A stretch of 64,000 nt of DNA, taken from the IMG/VR virus record IMGVR_UViG_3300036944_000990, positions 62,001 to 126,000 of that record, one strand, 5' to 3'. The translations under genes and the position numbers were made by a program. This document shows positions 31,531 to 39,999 of the stretch, in pieces (the first letter of the stretch is position 1; each line of letters begins with the position of its first letter). Source of the stretch: a virus. The notes beneath the pieces are model-generated. The model made no database searches. It had not been told where the DNA came from and was given only the letters and a program-made list of their open reading frames with translations.

Positions 31531-32499
31531 TTAGGCAGTTGCTTGTTGGATTGAGGTAACCTGAGTTTTGTGAACGAGATCAACCAAGCTAAACATCCGC
31601 TCGGGGCGGTACGTGCTGTATTTGACAATGGTCGTATCGCGACGGCCAGGGAAGTCAACTACAACCATGGTGGTTTCTTCTTTCTCTGAAGTACACTCAC
31701 CCACAACCATTCCTACCCACGTAGGGGTCGCTACGAGGTCACCATAATTGAAACCGCCAAAACACGGGGTTCCCCACTTAGTGCGAACATGGGGATGGTC
31801 TTCTTCAACATAACGCTGAGTCTTGAAGGTCCAGCTGAACAAACTTTCCTCAGGTTCACTGGCTAATAACCAATGGCTGAGTAACGGACGACCCATCGGG
31901 ATGGGATTTAATACCGCATTCCACAGGTGGCCTTTGGTGTAGTCCCAGTGGATAATGTGTTTGAACTTCAGTGTTTCAGCATCCAGGACATTGAAGTTGA
32001 TGATACTGCCTTGGGAAAGACTAGCGCTGTCACAGGGACGAGACCCCGAGTACAGGGTCAGCAGATTACCAAAGGTATCTGTCCCGACCACCCATTCAAC
32101 CACGCGGTGCAAAGACATCGCCTTGGCAGCGTAGGATGCCGCCAGACGTTCGTCCACACCTTGGGTGAGGGCTACATACCTGAAGTTACCAGCGGGCAAC
32201 AGTGCGGCTTTGGGAACCTCTTCCACGGTGTAGGTAAAGGTACTGCGTTCGTGAGTGTAGGGGTTGAGTATTGCGTAGGATTCTTCGCGTTTACTGCGAT
32301 CGTAGTCCGCACTTGTAATCATGCGAATTTGCGAACTAAGGCCGAGTTGACGACCTCCTAGATCGTTGTGGCGAACGTAGGCACACCCATCAGCTTTAAT
32401 CGCAGCTTTCACTTTGATAAACAACTCACTACGACGATGGGGTTTGGAGAATTTAAACAGCGCATTCGCTGCGCGTTGAATGAAGCCTGGGGTGCTCAT
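31531..32499 (-). CDS. Unknown protein (322 aa)
   Basis: ATG at 32499. Basic N-terminal 30 residues (MSTPGFIQRAANALFKFSKP), then a mixed alpha/beta body with VRHNDLGGRQLG and WGTPCFGGFNYGD segments. No enzyme motif recognised. It lies between the Nudix-like gene and smaller unknowns. Confidence 0.6.
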   Translation of the reverse strand: MSTPGFIQRAANALFKFSKPHRRSELFIKVKAAIKADGCAYVRHNDLGGRQLGLSSQIRMITSADYDRSKREESYAILNPYTHERSTFTYTVEEVPKAALLPAGNFRYVALTQGVDERLAASYAAKAMSLHRVVEWVVGTDTFGNLLTLYSGSRPCDSASLSQGSIINFNVLDAETLKFKHIIHWDYTKGHLWNAVLNPIPMGRPLLSHWLLASEPEESLFSWTFKTQRYVEEDHPHVRTKWGTPCFGGFNYGDLVATPTWVGMVVGECTSEKEETTMVVVDFPGRRDTTIVKYSTYRPERMFSLVDLVHKTQVTSIQQATA

Positions 32500-32559
32500 A
32501 CTCGTTCCTTGATGACATAGCAGAGTGAGCCTTACGACCCACTCTGATACATTTATGGG

Positions 32560-33441
32560 TTACAGACGTTCAGCTTGACACTCTGCCGAACAGCCTTCTT
32601 CTGAAACAGTTTCTTGGGCTTCTTGCACGCCTTCAACACCACCCACGGCAACCAGACCTTTGAGGGCCTCTTCCTGTTGGGCTTTGAAGTCGGCGAACTG
32701 CACCGCTGCAGCCAGACCTGCTTGGGTCAGGTCTTCGATGAAGCTGTCTTCGAAACCTTCGATCAGCAGCTTCGACCAGTTTTCGAAGTTGTAGTCGGCC
32801 AGGGTTTGGCGCAGCTTGCTCAGCGGAATGAAGCCCAGGCCGACAGCCGAGGATTCGCCCATGACCGGCTCGAGACCGTAAGGGATCATCATCAGCATGG
32901 TCACGCCGAGATGACGCTGACCGACCGGGTCGCTGTTGTCGTTCAGGTAGCCGTAGATGCTCGGTTGAGCACGGATGTTTTCGTCGAGCAGGGCTTGGAT
33001 GATCGGCTGCCCTTTGAGGGTCAGTTCTTCACACAGCTCTTCCATCACGTTGTACATGATGGTCATGCCGAGGTTCAGGCTACTGTGGGCATCGTAGAAC
33101 TGAGCATGGCTGACGTTGATGTGACCGCCCAGACCGATAGAGTGACGACCCAACAGGCGCTCTTCGCCGCTACCTTTCACACGCTGGTAAACGAAAACTT
33201 CGAGTTCACCTTCGGGGTTCACGCGGAAGATCTGGACGTAGGGGAGCAGGTGACGATAGGCCGGGTTTTCTTCGACCGCCTCACGGCGCTTGATGGCCAG
33301 CCCTTCATTGAGAGCGGCTTCCAGTTGCTGGATATTGGCGAAGTTCGGGGCCATGTCCGTGCCGGTGGCAAAGCCTTCTTTCGGGAACAGGTCATTGATC
33401 TGAGCGGTGGGATGAACGAGGATCAGTTCTTTCTTCGACAT
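32560..33441 (-). CDS. Nudix-like hydrolase
   Basis: 293 residues from ATG at 33441. The central part has the Nudix arrangement: GLGGHINV at 103-110, then after about 20 residues MYNVMEELCEEL at 129-140, corresponding to the REUxEExGU helix that binds Mg. The usual Arg is Glu here, so the box is GGHIN...EELCEEL. Nudix enzymes remove nucleoside diphosphate-linked groups (for example NTPs, ADP-ribose, capped RNA); phage ones include T4 NudE. The C-terminal 60 residues are a glutamate/alanine-rich tail. A substrate cannot be chosen; a non-catalytic Nudix fold is possible given the missing Arg. Confidence 0.6.
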   Translation of the reverse strand: MSKKELILVHPTAQINDLFPKEGFATGTDMAPNFANIQQLEAALNEGLAIKRREAVEENPAYRHLLPYVQIFRVNPEGELEVFVYQRVKGSGEERLLGRHSIGLGGHINVSHAQFYDAHSSLNLGMTIMYNVMEELCEELTLKGQPIIQALLDENIRAQPSIYGYLNDNSDPVGQRHLGVTMLMMIPYGLEPVMGESSAVGLGFIPLSKLRQTLADYNFENWSKLLIEGFEDSFIEDLTQAGLAAAVQFADFKAQQEEALKGLVAVGGVEGVQEAQETVSEEGCSAECQAERL

Positions 33442-33447
33442 GGGTCG

Positions 33448-33648
33448 TTATTTCCTTGTAGGTTGGGTAGGGGTTTTTGCGTTAGCAACAATCCAGTTGT
33501 CCACATCATCCAGTTTAAATAACACAACCGGCTCAGTTTCAACGGGGGTGAGTTCCTCCACACATCGCAGGATGGCTTGAACGTGATAGCCCTTACAGGC
33601 CAGTTTGGTGTACAGTTGTTCGCGTGCGATGGTTTTAATAGCGGCCAT
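33448..33648 (-). CDS. Small unknown protein (66 aa)
   Basis: MAAIKTIAREQLYTKLACKG onward, ending in a Thr/Pro/Lys tail. It lies 6 bases upstream of the Nudix-like gene, so the two are likely co-translated. No motif. Confidence 0.55.
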   Translation of the reverse strand: MAAIKTIAREQLYTKLACKGYHVQAILRCVEELTPVETEPVVLFKLDDVDNWIVANAKTPTQPTRK

Positions 33649-33714
33649 AGTCTGACTACTTCGGGGAGGTTAAGGTTAAAGGCTTTTGCTCACAGCATGG
33701 GACTTGCTAGTTTT

Positions 33715-33993
33715 TTATAACTGTATGTTGTACTCTTCGACCAAGGCTTGGATTTCTTCTGGGGGTAAGAACTCAATATGGCTGCGGAACGGCCATTCTT
33801 TTACCAGAGCCAAAAACCGTTGCGTGGTTTCCGGGTGAGACTCACTATATTGAGGAAACGCCTCAACCACCCGCAAGGCCAGCGACGCAAGTCGGTCCAC
33901 ACCCAAATTTTGCAACAGGGTTGCATCCTTCGGGTGGTTTTCCATCGTGTTGATGGCTTTGTCGATAAAGGCTTTCCATTGGGTACCGCGCAT
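33715..33993 (-). CDS. Small helical protein (92 aa)
   Basis: MRGTQWKAFIDKAINTMENH onward; predicted mostly helical (LAALALRVVEAF-like segment) with an acidic C-terminus (PEEIQALVEEYNIQL). No family. Eleven bases after the 34005 gene. Confidence 0.55.
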   Translation of the reverse strand: MRGTQWKAFIDKAINTMENHPKDATLLQNLGVDRLASLALRVVEAFPQYSESHPETTQRFLALVKEWPFRSHIEFLPPEEIQALVEEYNIQL

Positions 33994-34004
33994 ACACCAC
34001 TTCC

Positions 34005-34271
34005 TTACAGATTAAGATTGGCGGGATCTTGGTCGAGATAACCGATCCGCACGTTGTAGACATGACCGTCTTCACGTTGACGTACGATCTCTACGGGCCA
34101 GCCGTAGGTATCTCGTTCAAAGAAGACCAAGTCAATGTTATATTGTTCGGGGACATGGAAGTCAGGGTGTTCGAGCACCCCTTTGATGAACAACTCTTCC
34201 TCGAACTGGTAGGTGAGTACTACCATGGGTGCGTCTTGATAACCGCACTTAGTCAGTGTGACTGTCGTCAT
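34005..34271 (-). CDS. Small unknown protein (88 aa)
   Basis: The start MTTVTLTKCGYQDAP at 34271 gives a 23-base overlap with the upstream gene, more plausible than the longer frame whose first 43 residues are Arg/Ser/Thr-rich out-of-frame sequence. Beta-rich, ending in RIGYLDQDPANLNL. No family recognised. Confidence 0.55.
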   Translation of the reverse strand: MTTVTLTKCGYQDAPMVVLTYQFEEELFIKGVLEHPDFHVPEQYNIDLVFFERDTYGWPVEIVRQREDGHVYNVRIGYLDQDPANLNL

Positions 34272-34860
34272 CGTCAAGGTCCTCGAGGTCTTCCAAGGTT
34301 GCGGGACGGAAGTTTGGTGTAAACGCACGGCACGTATGGCGCCCTGCGCTGTCGACAATCCAGATGCTGGGGACTGTCGGGTACAACACGCTGTTGTCAT
34401 CGAAAGCAGCGTAATTCAGGGTGAAGTAATCACAGAGTTCGCCGCCGTCCAAGAAGTACGCGCGAGGGCGAGCGTTCTTCACACAGATGTCTTCGACTTC
34501 CTTACGCATCACCGTGTATTCGGCAACGTCATAAAAAGACAAATCCCCGATGACTACATAGCGGACATCAGGGGACAGGTTTGGTGAGACGGTCACCGGG
34601 ACACCATCTACCCCTTCGATAACCACAGTGCGCATGACTCGGGGTTGAGGGATTTGGAGAATGCGAGCATACTGAATCACATCCTCACTGTTATCGTTGA
34701 CAGGATGCCAAGCCAATACAAAGCCAGTCGCCCCATTGTTGATAAGGTCGCCCACCTCGGCCAATACTTCAGCGTCGAGTTCGCCATTACCAAGGTAACT
34801 CCCACGGATTTGGGAGAAACGGCTTTCACCATTGATGCGGTCTTCGATCAGTTTAAACAT
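34249..34860 (-). CDS. Unknown protein (203 aa)
   Basis: Begins MFKLIEDRINGESRFSQIRG; alpha/beta look with VVIEGVDGVPVTVSPN and an aspartate-rich C-terminus (LEDLEDLDDDDSHTD). The end overlaps the next start. No family. Confidence 0.6.
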   Translation of the reverse strand: MFKLIEDRINGESRFSQIRGSYLGNGELDAEVLAEVGDLINNGATGFVLAWHPVNDNSEDVIQYARILQIPQPRVMRTVVIEGVDGVPVTVSPNLSPDVRYVVIGDLSFYDVAEYTVMRKEVEDICVKNARPRAYFLDGGELCDYFTLNYAAFDDNSVLYPTVPSIWIVDSAGRHTCRAFTPNFRPATLEDLEDLDDDDSHTD

Positions 34861-34861
34861 C

Positions 34862-35353
34862 TCAGATTCCTTGAGGAATGTAGGTTAAGTTTGGGGTTTT
34901 ACGTTTACGACGAAGTTGTTGTTGATTGTGCACCGCACTGATCAGGTGATCAGGGACATCGAGTTCGATCTCCACCTGAATCAAACGGTAGTTTTTGAGT
35001 TGCCCTTGGTACATGACCAAGACCGACTCCTTTAATGGCTGAATCTTCCAAATGTGAGAGAAGTACTGAATGACCCTTAAGTACACCGAATAACTCAACA
35101 TCACCAACGAATTGAACTCGTGTTCTTCAAGGTCGTTAATACGATCCATCACCACACGATCATCGTTGAAGTCTTCGTCCCACAACGTACCGTCAAAGAG
35201 GTATTCAATCATCTCGGTATGGAATTTCTCATACTCCATATAACGGTAGCTGGCGCAGTAGTTCAGGGCACAATCAAGCAGGTAAGGTTCTAGTAGACGA
35301 AACAGATGATTAGATCCCAAATGGAGGTCCGATACATCAACAGTCACCAACAT
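34862..35353 (-). CDS. Unknown early-type protein (163 aa)
   Basis: ATG at 35353. Contains many aromatic residues (CASYRYMEYEKFH) and a basic tail (QQLRRKRKTPNL). It heads the minus-strand series down to thyA and follows a promoter-like element at 35384-35400. No domain recognised. Confidence 0.6.
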   Translation of the reverse strand: MLVTVDVSDLHLGSNHLFRLLEPYLLDCALNYCASYRYMEYEKFHTEMIEYLFDGTLWDEDFNDDRVVMDRINDLEEHEFNSLVMLSYSVYLRVIQYFSHIWKIQPLKESVLVMYQGQLKNYRLIQVEIELDVPDHLISAVHNQQQLRRKRKTPNLTYIPQGI

Positions 35354-35379
35354 GATACAACACCCAGTAGCAGAGTCAC

Positions 35380-35400
35380 TTTTATAATGTATGTCTCAAA
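35380..35400 (-). promoter_or_regulatory. Early-type promoter-like element for the 34862 gene
   Basis: Read leftwards: TTTGAGACATACATTATAAA. It shares the T-A-[TC]-A-T-T-A core and the upstream TGAGA/TCAAG context with the stronger copies at 43037 and 59330, with one core mismatch. Confidence 0.35.
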
Positions 35401-35431
35401 TGTGTTTAATTACCGACTCAGGGTGTCAGGT

Positions 35432-35446
35432 ATGGTATGAGAGGGG
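35432..35446 (+). promoter_or_regulatory. TATG-type promoter motif for the 35499 gene
   Basis: ATGGTATGAGAGGGG, about 55 bases upstream of the ATG. It combines the ATGGTAT and TATGAGAGGG versions of the motif seen elsewhere. Confidence 0.45.
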
Positions 35447-35498
35447 AAACGTACTCTCACTTTAAATGGGCAGTAGGAAACCAAAGGGGAAACAAACC

Positions 35499-36017
35499 AT
35501 GAAATACGATATCCTGAAAAGTGGTATTGAAAACATTCTGGCTCTGGTCAATGCGGACAACGCCCAAGCGTTCACTCTTGAGCAGATCTCGATCGGTGCA
35601 CCTGCGGTATTCGTGGATGAGACGGGGGTCAATCCACGCAACACCCAGATCGTGGTCAGTGCTCAACCGGGCAGTGGTATGGTGGGTTCTCAGACTCATC
35701 GTTACACCCGTCTGGATCTGGCTGGTCTTCCGGTAGCTCCGATCGAAATTCAACTGGGTGAGACCACCACTCTGGCTGACGTCAAAGCCGACGTTGTTGG
35801 TCAGCTGCTGGTCTCTGACAGTGAAGTCGAATTCACCGTCGCCGAGATCCCTGCTTTCGAAGAAGGCGTAACCTCTCAGGTCCTGACTCTGCAGGCTATC
35901 GACGGTAGCTACGGCTATATCGGTTCCGTAGAGATCACCGTCCTGGCTTACGAGGCTCCGCCGGTTGAGCTGAGCAGCGTACTGCCGAACCAAGACCTGA
36001 ATGGTTTTGAGTACTAA
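35499..36017 (+). CDS. Probable virion structural protein (172 aa)
   Basis: The start MKYDILKSGIENILALVN at 35499 has AGGGGA upstream. After a short helix the protein is beta-rich (FTVAEIPAFEEG, SVEITVLAYEAPP) with regular codon usage of common codons, as in strongly expressed virion genes. It is a single-gene plus-strand unit with its own TATG promoter and strong terminator between minus-strand genes. A decoration or minor head protein is plausible; no family name is assigned. Confidence 0.6.
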   Translation: MKYDILKSGIENILALVNADNAQAFTLEQISIGAPAVFVDETGVNPRNTQIVVSAQPGSGMVGSQTHRYTRLDLAGLPVAPIEIQLGETTTLADVKADVVGQLLVSDSEVEFTVAEIPAFEEGVTSQVLTLQAIDGSYGYIGSVEITVLAYEAPPVELSSVLPNQDLNGFEY

Positions 36018-36030
36018 GTAGCAAACGGCA

Positions 36031-36066
36031 TACAGGGAGGCGTGAGCCTCCCTGTAGGCTTTTATG
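36031..36066. terminator. Bidirectional terminator
   Basis: TACAGGGAGGC-GTGA-GCCTCCCTGTA, 11 bp, flanked by ggca on the left and cttttatgcgg on the right, between convergent genes. Confidence 0.85.
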
Positions 36067-36069
36067 CGG

Positions 36070-36672
36070 TCACAAACCAGAACGGTTAATGACTTCATCA
36101 ACCATCTTGTTCAAGTCGCGATGACCGGACATCAGGTAGTAACGGCTAGGATCTGCTTCGATCTGATCCAAGAAGCCTTCACGCACCCTTTGGTGGTATT
36201 CCAACCCCTTGGCTTCCATCCGGTCCAGTACCCCACGGGCACTTACTTTTTCGAAAGACAGTTTGGGGTCGACGTCGATCACCACAGTCAAGTCAGGACG
36301 AAATTCGCCCAACGTGGTGTTGACCAACGCATTGAAGGTGTGTCGTGAAAGGTTACCACCACGGCACTGGAGTGCGTAAGTCGAGTCAATGAAACGATCG
36401 CACAATACGATCTTACCCATACGGAGATGGGGTTTGATCACTTGTTCGATGTGCTGGCGCCGGCCGGCGAAGAACAACAGAGCTTCGGTCAGCGGATCAA
36501 CTTTCTCGTCGCGGTGGCGCAGCAGTACTTCACGAATCTCTTCAGCCATCGGCGTACCGCCAGGCTCGCGAGTTTGAATCACCTCGTGACCCATGCACTC
36601 AAGGCGAGTGGCTAACGCATTACGCAGAGTGGTTTTGCCACATCCTTCCCCGCCTTCAAACACAATGAACAT
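36070..36672 (-). CDS. tmk: Thymidylate kinase
   Basis: 200 residues. FEGGEGCGKTT (residues 5-15) is the P-loop, TREPGGTPMAE the dTMP-binding motif with the Arg after the strand, CDRFIDST the DR(F/Y) signature, and FRPDLTVVIDVDP the next strand. It phosphorylates dTMP to dTDP, the step after phage thymidylate synthase. Together with NrdAB, DHFR and ThyA it completes dTTP supply apart from nucleoside diphosphate kinase, which the host has. It lies 2 bases from the end of the 36675 structural gene. Confidence 0.95.
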   Translation of the reverse strand: MFIVFEGGEGCGKTTLRNALATRLECMGHEVIQTREPGGTPMAEEIREVLLRHRDEKVDPLTEALLFFAGRRQHIEQVIKPHLRMGKIVLCDRFIDSTYALQCRGGNLSRHTFNALVNTTLGEFRPDLTVVIDVDPKLSFEKVSARGVLDRMEAKGLEYHQRVREGFLDQIEADPSRYYLMSGHRDLNKMVDEVINRSGL

Positions 36673-36674
36673 CG

Positions 36675-38015
36675 TTACTCCTCTTCCTTATCCAGGAATA
36701 AATACAGCGCCGTGTTGGATTTAAACCGTTGGCTCGTACCACCTCTACCTTCCATCGAGATAAAGTGTTGATCCCCCACCAGAACGCCATAACGAATGCG
36801 GACTTGGTTTTCATGCTCGTACATGAAGCGTACAGGCATGCCGGGGTAAAGCAGGGTGTGATCAGAGTTCTCCCACGTGGCAGTTACATTGTTGCCCTTG
36901 CGAAAGACTGTTTTAGACAACTCAGCAAACAAGTTACTGGTTGCTTTGGCCCCACGCGTAACGTGTGCCAATCCCTCCACTGCTTGATCAATCAACACCT
37001 CCGTAACGTTCTTACCTCGAGAGGCTTTGGCTACGTTACCGACAGTGTGTACAAAACTGTCTAAGAGACCTTTGGCGTCGTTGAACCGAATACCAATCCC
37101 CTTGTCCAGCTTTGCTTTATCTGAAGTATCGGTAATGTCCGTGCGACCAGTGGACAAGACAATCAATTGATTCCCTTTAGTCAGCCACGTTCGTTCGATA
37201 CTCGGCATCTTCTCTTCTGGTACGTTAATGACCGTGAGTCCACGAGGACTTTGGTCAAAACGTTTGGTGTTCAGTGCTGGCCATACATACCAGTCGCCTG
37301 CCAGTAAGTAAATACCCAACCCGGTGTTGTAAATCCCCCCACATTCTTCTTGAAGAAAATCAGCCAGTTCCACCAACGGCTTACCGTGAGGCACTACAAT
37401 GTGGTCACGAGGTTCAAGGTTGTCTGGCGGTACCATGTCAACACGTCCTTGGGTACCCACCACCTCACGCGGAATCTCCTGGGTTTTAACCGTCAACAAA
37501 GTCAACAGAAGATCTGCTGCTGTACGTTTGCGGAAACTCCCACCCACTGAAACAGACCGCAACCACTCAACCGATCGATCGATCAACTGCAGGCGTACAT
37601 TGGCAACGTTAGCTGAGTCAGCGACCTCAACGTTATCCAGAATGCCTGAACCCGAAGCGGCAGCAATATCCTTGGTCTCACACAGAACGGCTTTGTATTC
37701 TCGGGTGATGATCGGTTCATCATCGGCTGTGGCGTGATCCCCAATGACTTCACGAGTGAGTTGCACCGACAGCCGCTCTTTATTGGGATAGATGTATTTG
37801 CTGTACGTCCCCACCCCAAAGACGATCGTGATATACGACTCATCGGCGAACGTCTTGAGGTAGTCACGGGCAATGTCAGTAGACACCACCCGTAACGGTA
37901 CCAATTCACGACCGTCCGGTAGGCGTACACTACAACTGTAGCGATATTGGGGAAGTGGCGTACGGCTGTCCGTCACTTCCCGCACAGCGTTGATTAAGGA
38001 ACTATTCTCCAGCAC
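36675..38015 (-). CDS. Tail/baseplate structural protein (446 aa)
   Basis: The start is GTG at 38015 (VLENSSLINAVREV), preceded by GCGGAGGTAAGGACA and overlapping the previous gene by 14 bases; the longer frame runs inside that gene. Beta-rich with an ordered series of RVDMVPPDNLEPRDHIVV and a C-terminus with HFISMEGRGG, an SME site that could be cut by the prohead protease or be incidental. First of four coupled genes that look like a tail/baseplate module. No family name assigned. Confidence 0.6.
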   Translation of the reverse strand: MLENSSLINAVREVTDSRTPLPQYRYSCSVRLPDGRELVPLRVVSTDIARDYLKTFADESYITIVFGVGTYSKYIYPNKERLSVQLTREVIGDHATADDEPIITREYKAVLCETKDIAAASGSGILDNVEVADSANVANVRLQLIDRSVEWLRSVSVGGSFRKRTAADLLLTLLTVKTQEIPREVVGTQGRVDMVPPDNLEPRDHIVVPHGKPLVELADFLQEECGGIYNTGLGIYLLAGDWYVWPALNTKRFDQSPRGLTVINVPEEKMPSIERTWLTKGNQLIVLSTGRTDITDTSDKAKLDKGIGIRFNDAKGLLDSFVHTVGNVAKASRGKNVTEVLIDQAVEGLAHVTRGAKATSNLFAELSKTVFRKGNNVTATWENSDHTLLYPGMPVRFMYEHENQVRIRYGVLVGDQHFISMEGRGGTSQRFKSNTALYLFLDKEEE

Positions 38016-38589
38016 TGTCCTTACCTCCGCGTTTATCAACCATGTCCGTAATGGCGTGCGCCAGCGCATTGTGGGTATAATCCACTTTTGGCATTTCAGC
38101 CTGCTCTTGGGACGCACGTCGACGAACACTACGACGACTGTTGAGTCGATCCAAGGCGTTGAACAGCTTGGAATTGGTCGGTTGGGTTTCCATGTACATC
38201 CGAGCCATGGGGAAGAGCTGTTCGGCGAACTCTTCCAAGGTAGCCAGGTCCTCTACCGGTGCATCGCGACGGTTGGGGTCTAACAACAGAGCATCGTGCC
38301 AGTCACTGATATGGTCCCGAATCCATTCATAGATCTGTTTGGAATCATCGGGGTTGATCAGTGCAATCTGGGCACCCTGGCGGGCTTTATCCGCCATCTG
38401 CGCAACCGTCAGACGCGCAGGAACAGGAGCGTTCATACGTCCGTTGTCCACAGCATCATCCATCGAGGTGTGCAGGCCGAAGTGTTCGGCAAACGATTGG
38501 TCGATCAGATACAGCTGTGGGATCATGCAATCGACGTAGTATTTGAAGATCTTTTCGGCGGGGGTGTGCCCAGGTTTTTCGATGATCAT
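38002..38589 (-). CDS. Structural-module protein (195 aa)
   Basis: ATG at 38589. Helical with RRSVRRRASQEQ basic stretch and acidic VEDLATLEEFAEQL. It ends in KGGKDSAGE, overlapping the next start by 14 bases. Its position in the coupled run suggests a tail assembly or baseplate role. Confidence 0.55.
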   Translation of the reverse strand: MIIEKPGHTPAEKIFKYYVDCMIPQLYLIDQSFAEHFGLHTSMDDAVDNGRMNAPVPARLTVAQMADKARQGAQIALINPDDSKQIYEWIRDHISDWHDALLLDPNRRDAPVEDLATLEEFAEQLFPMARMYMETQPTNSKLFNALDRLNSRRSVRRRASQEQAEMPKVDYTHNALAHAITDMVDKRGGKDSAGE

Positions 38590-39999
38590 TTAGTAATCTG
38601 CCATGGCGTACTTGATGAGGATCAACACCAGTGGGATGTAGTAGAAGCGCTCAAGGTTGGGCCAAGTCTTAGCAGACTCTACCAATCGTAACAGATCGGC
38701 TTTATCCACAGGCTTGCCTTCCAAGGTATTGCGCGTCGCCAACTCCAACACGGATTGACCTTGTTCTTGGTAGTAGAATGCCCGACTGAGGACGTAGAAG
38801 TCGTCAATGGTCACCGGATGGATCAGTACCGGCTCACTACCTGATCCCTTTTCAAAGCCTGCGAGGTCAGTGCTGGCTTGAAGGATCTTGTTCAGGTTAT
38901 TACTGCGACGAGAACCTCCCACAATACGTTCGGGTATCAGTGGGTCTATGTATTCACACCCGTAGTTCAATCCTTGGTAATCAGTCCGATCACTGCGTGT
39001 CGAATCCACCACCTTAAGATTGGTTTTGTCGGTGGGGTAGACAATCGATTCAATACCGCTGTAATAGAACCCATTGAACTGTGGGTGCTCGTTGAAGCGT
39101 TCGCGTGGTGCCACTCCGGCTTGATAAAAAGCCATGGTCAACAGATCCACGTTGTTCTGCGCCAAGCACTGCCACAAGTTAACTTCCTTGAAAGCCGGAT
39201 CGCGTTCAACGTTCAACACTTTGATCCGGTAGATCAGCGGATGTTCACTCTGCTCAACGGTCGACAACACCCCACTGACCAAGAAGGGGTCGTACAGCTT
39301 CTCCGGTTGATCGGGCACCAATAACGTTTGGTGTTCGATGTTGAAGAAGTCTCGGAAGTAATGCATCACCAAGTGTTTGTAACCTGCCTCGATTTTGGCC
39401 AGTTGTTCGAACTCGGTAGTGACCAGGGTGGCATTACGATTGGTTTGGAGGGTGTTTCTAACAAACACCTGTTCCACCACAACCTTACTGTCGAGGTCAC
39501 GTCGATGCAAGTCATCCATCTCAGAACGCATTTTGTACGAGATGGTGTACACCGCATCATGAAGACGAGACTTCTTCTCAGAAGCCGTAACAGTAAACAG
39601 GCCTTCTTTACCGTCGCCGATGTCTGCAATGAATACGTCACCTACGTTAGGAATCACTCCTGCGTAGACAGTGGCTTCACCAGATACTTCCCACGTGCGG
39701 GTATTGGCATCTTGGCTTTGGGAAAGCTCGCCGGTAACCTTGAGTTCCAGAAGCTTTACCAAACGGTATTGTTGATAGGCCGCCTCTTGGTTGACTTGGA
39801 GATCAGAGACCTCATCATCTTTACCTAAGATTTGGCTGTAGTAGTTGACAATCCAACTGGCCCCTTCCACGTACGCCAACAGTGACTTGTGAGGTTGGTA
39901 CCGGGTATCGACCACGTTACTTTGAATTTCGGGCGCAACGGCATGGCCCAGGTTTTTCTCTGGAGCGGGTGCTGGCGCTTTGGGATTAAGAATCGGCAT
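38590..39999 (-). CDS. Tail/baseplate structural protein (469 aa)
   Basis: The start MPILNPKAPAPAPEK at 39999 lies inside the end of the previous gene (14-base overlap); the longer frame is out-of-frame DNA of that gene. Pro/Ala-rich N-terminus, then beta-rich with AGVIPNVGDVFIADIGDGKEGLF, which reads like an OB or barrel element of a baseplate protein. It ends near a hydrophobic YYIPLVLILIKYAMADY. No relative outside phiKZ-like phages is expected. Confidence 0.6.
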   Translation of the reverse strand: MPILNPKAPAPAPEKNLGHAVAPEIQSNVVDTRYQPHKSLLAYVEGASWIVNYYSQILGKDDEVSDLQVNQEAAYQQYRLVKLLELKVTGELSQSQDANTRTWEVSGEATVYAGVIPNVGDVFIADIGDGKEGLFTVTASEKKSRLHDAVYTISYKMRSEMDDLHRRDLDSKVVVEQVFVRNTLQTNRNATLVTTEFEQLAKIEAGYKHLVMHYFRDFFNIEHQTLLVPDQPEKLYDPFLVSGVLSTVEQSEHPLIYRIKVLNVERDPAFKEVNLWQCLAQNNVDLLTMAFYQAGVAPRERFNEHPQFNGFYYSGIESIVYPTDKTNLKVVDSTRSDRTDYQGLNYGCEYIDPLIPERIVGGSRRSNNLNKILQASTDLAGFEKGSGSEPVLIHPVTIDDFYVLSRAFYYQEQGQSVLELATRNTLEGKPVDKADLLRLVESAKTWPNLERFYYIPLVLILIKYAMADY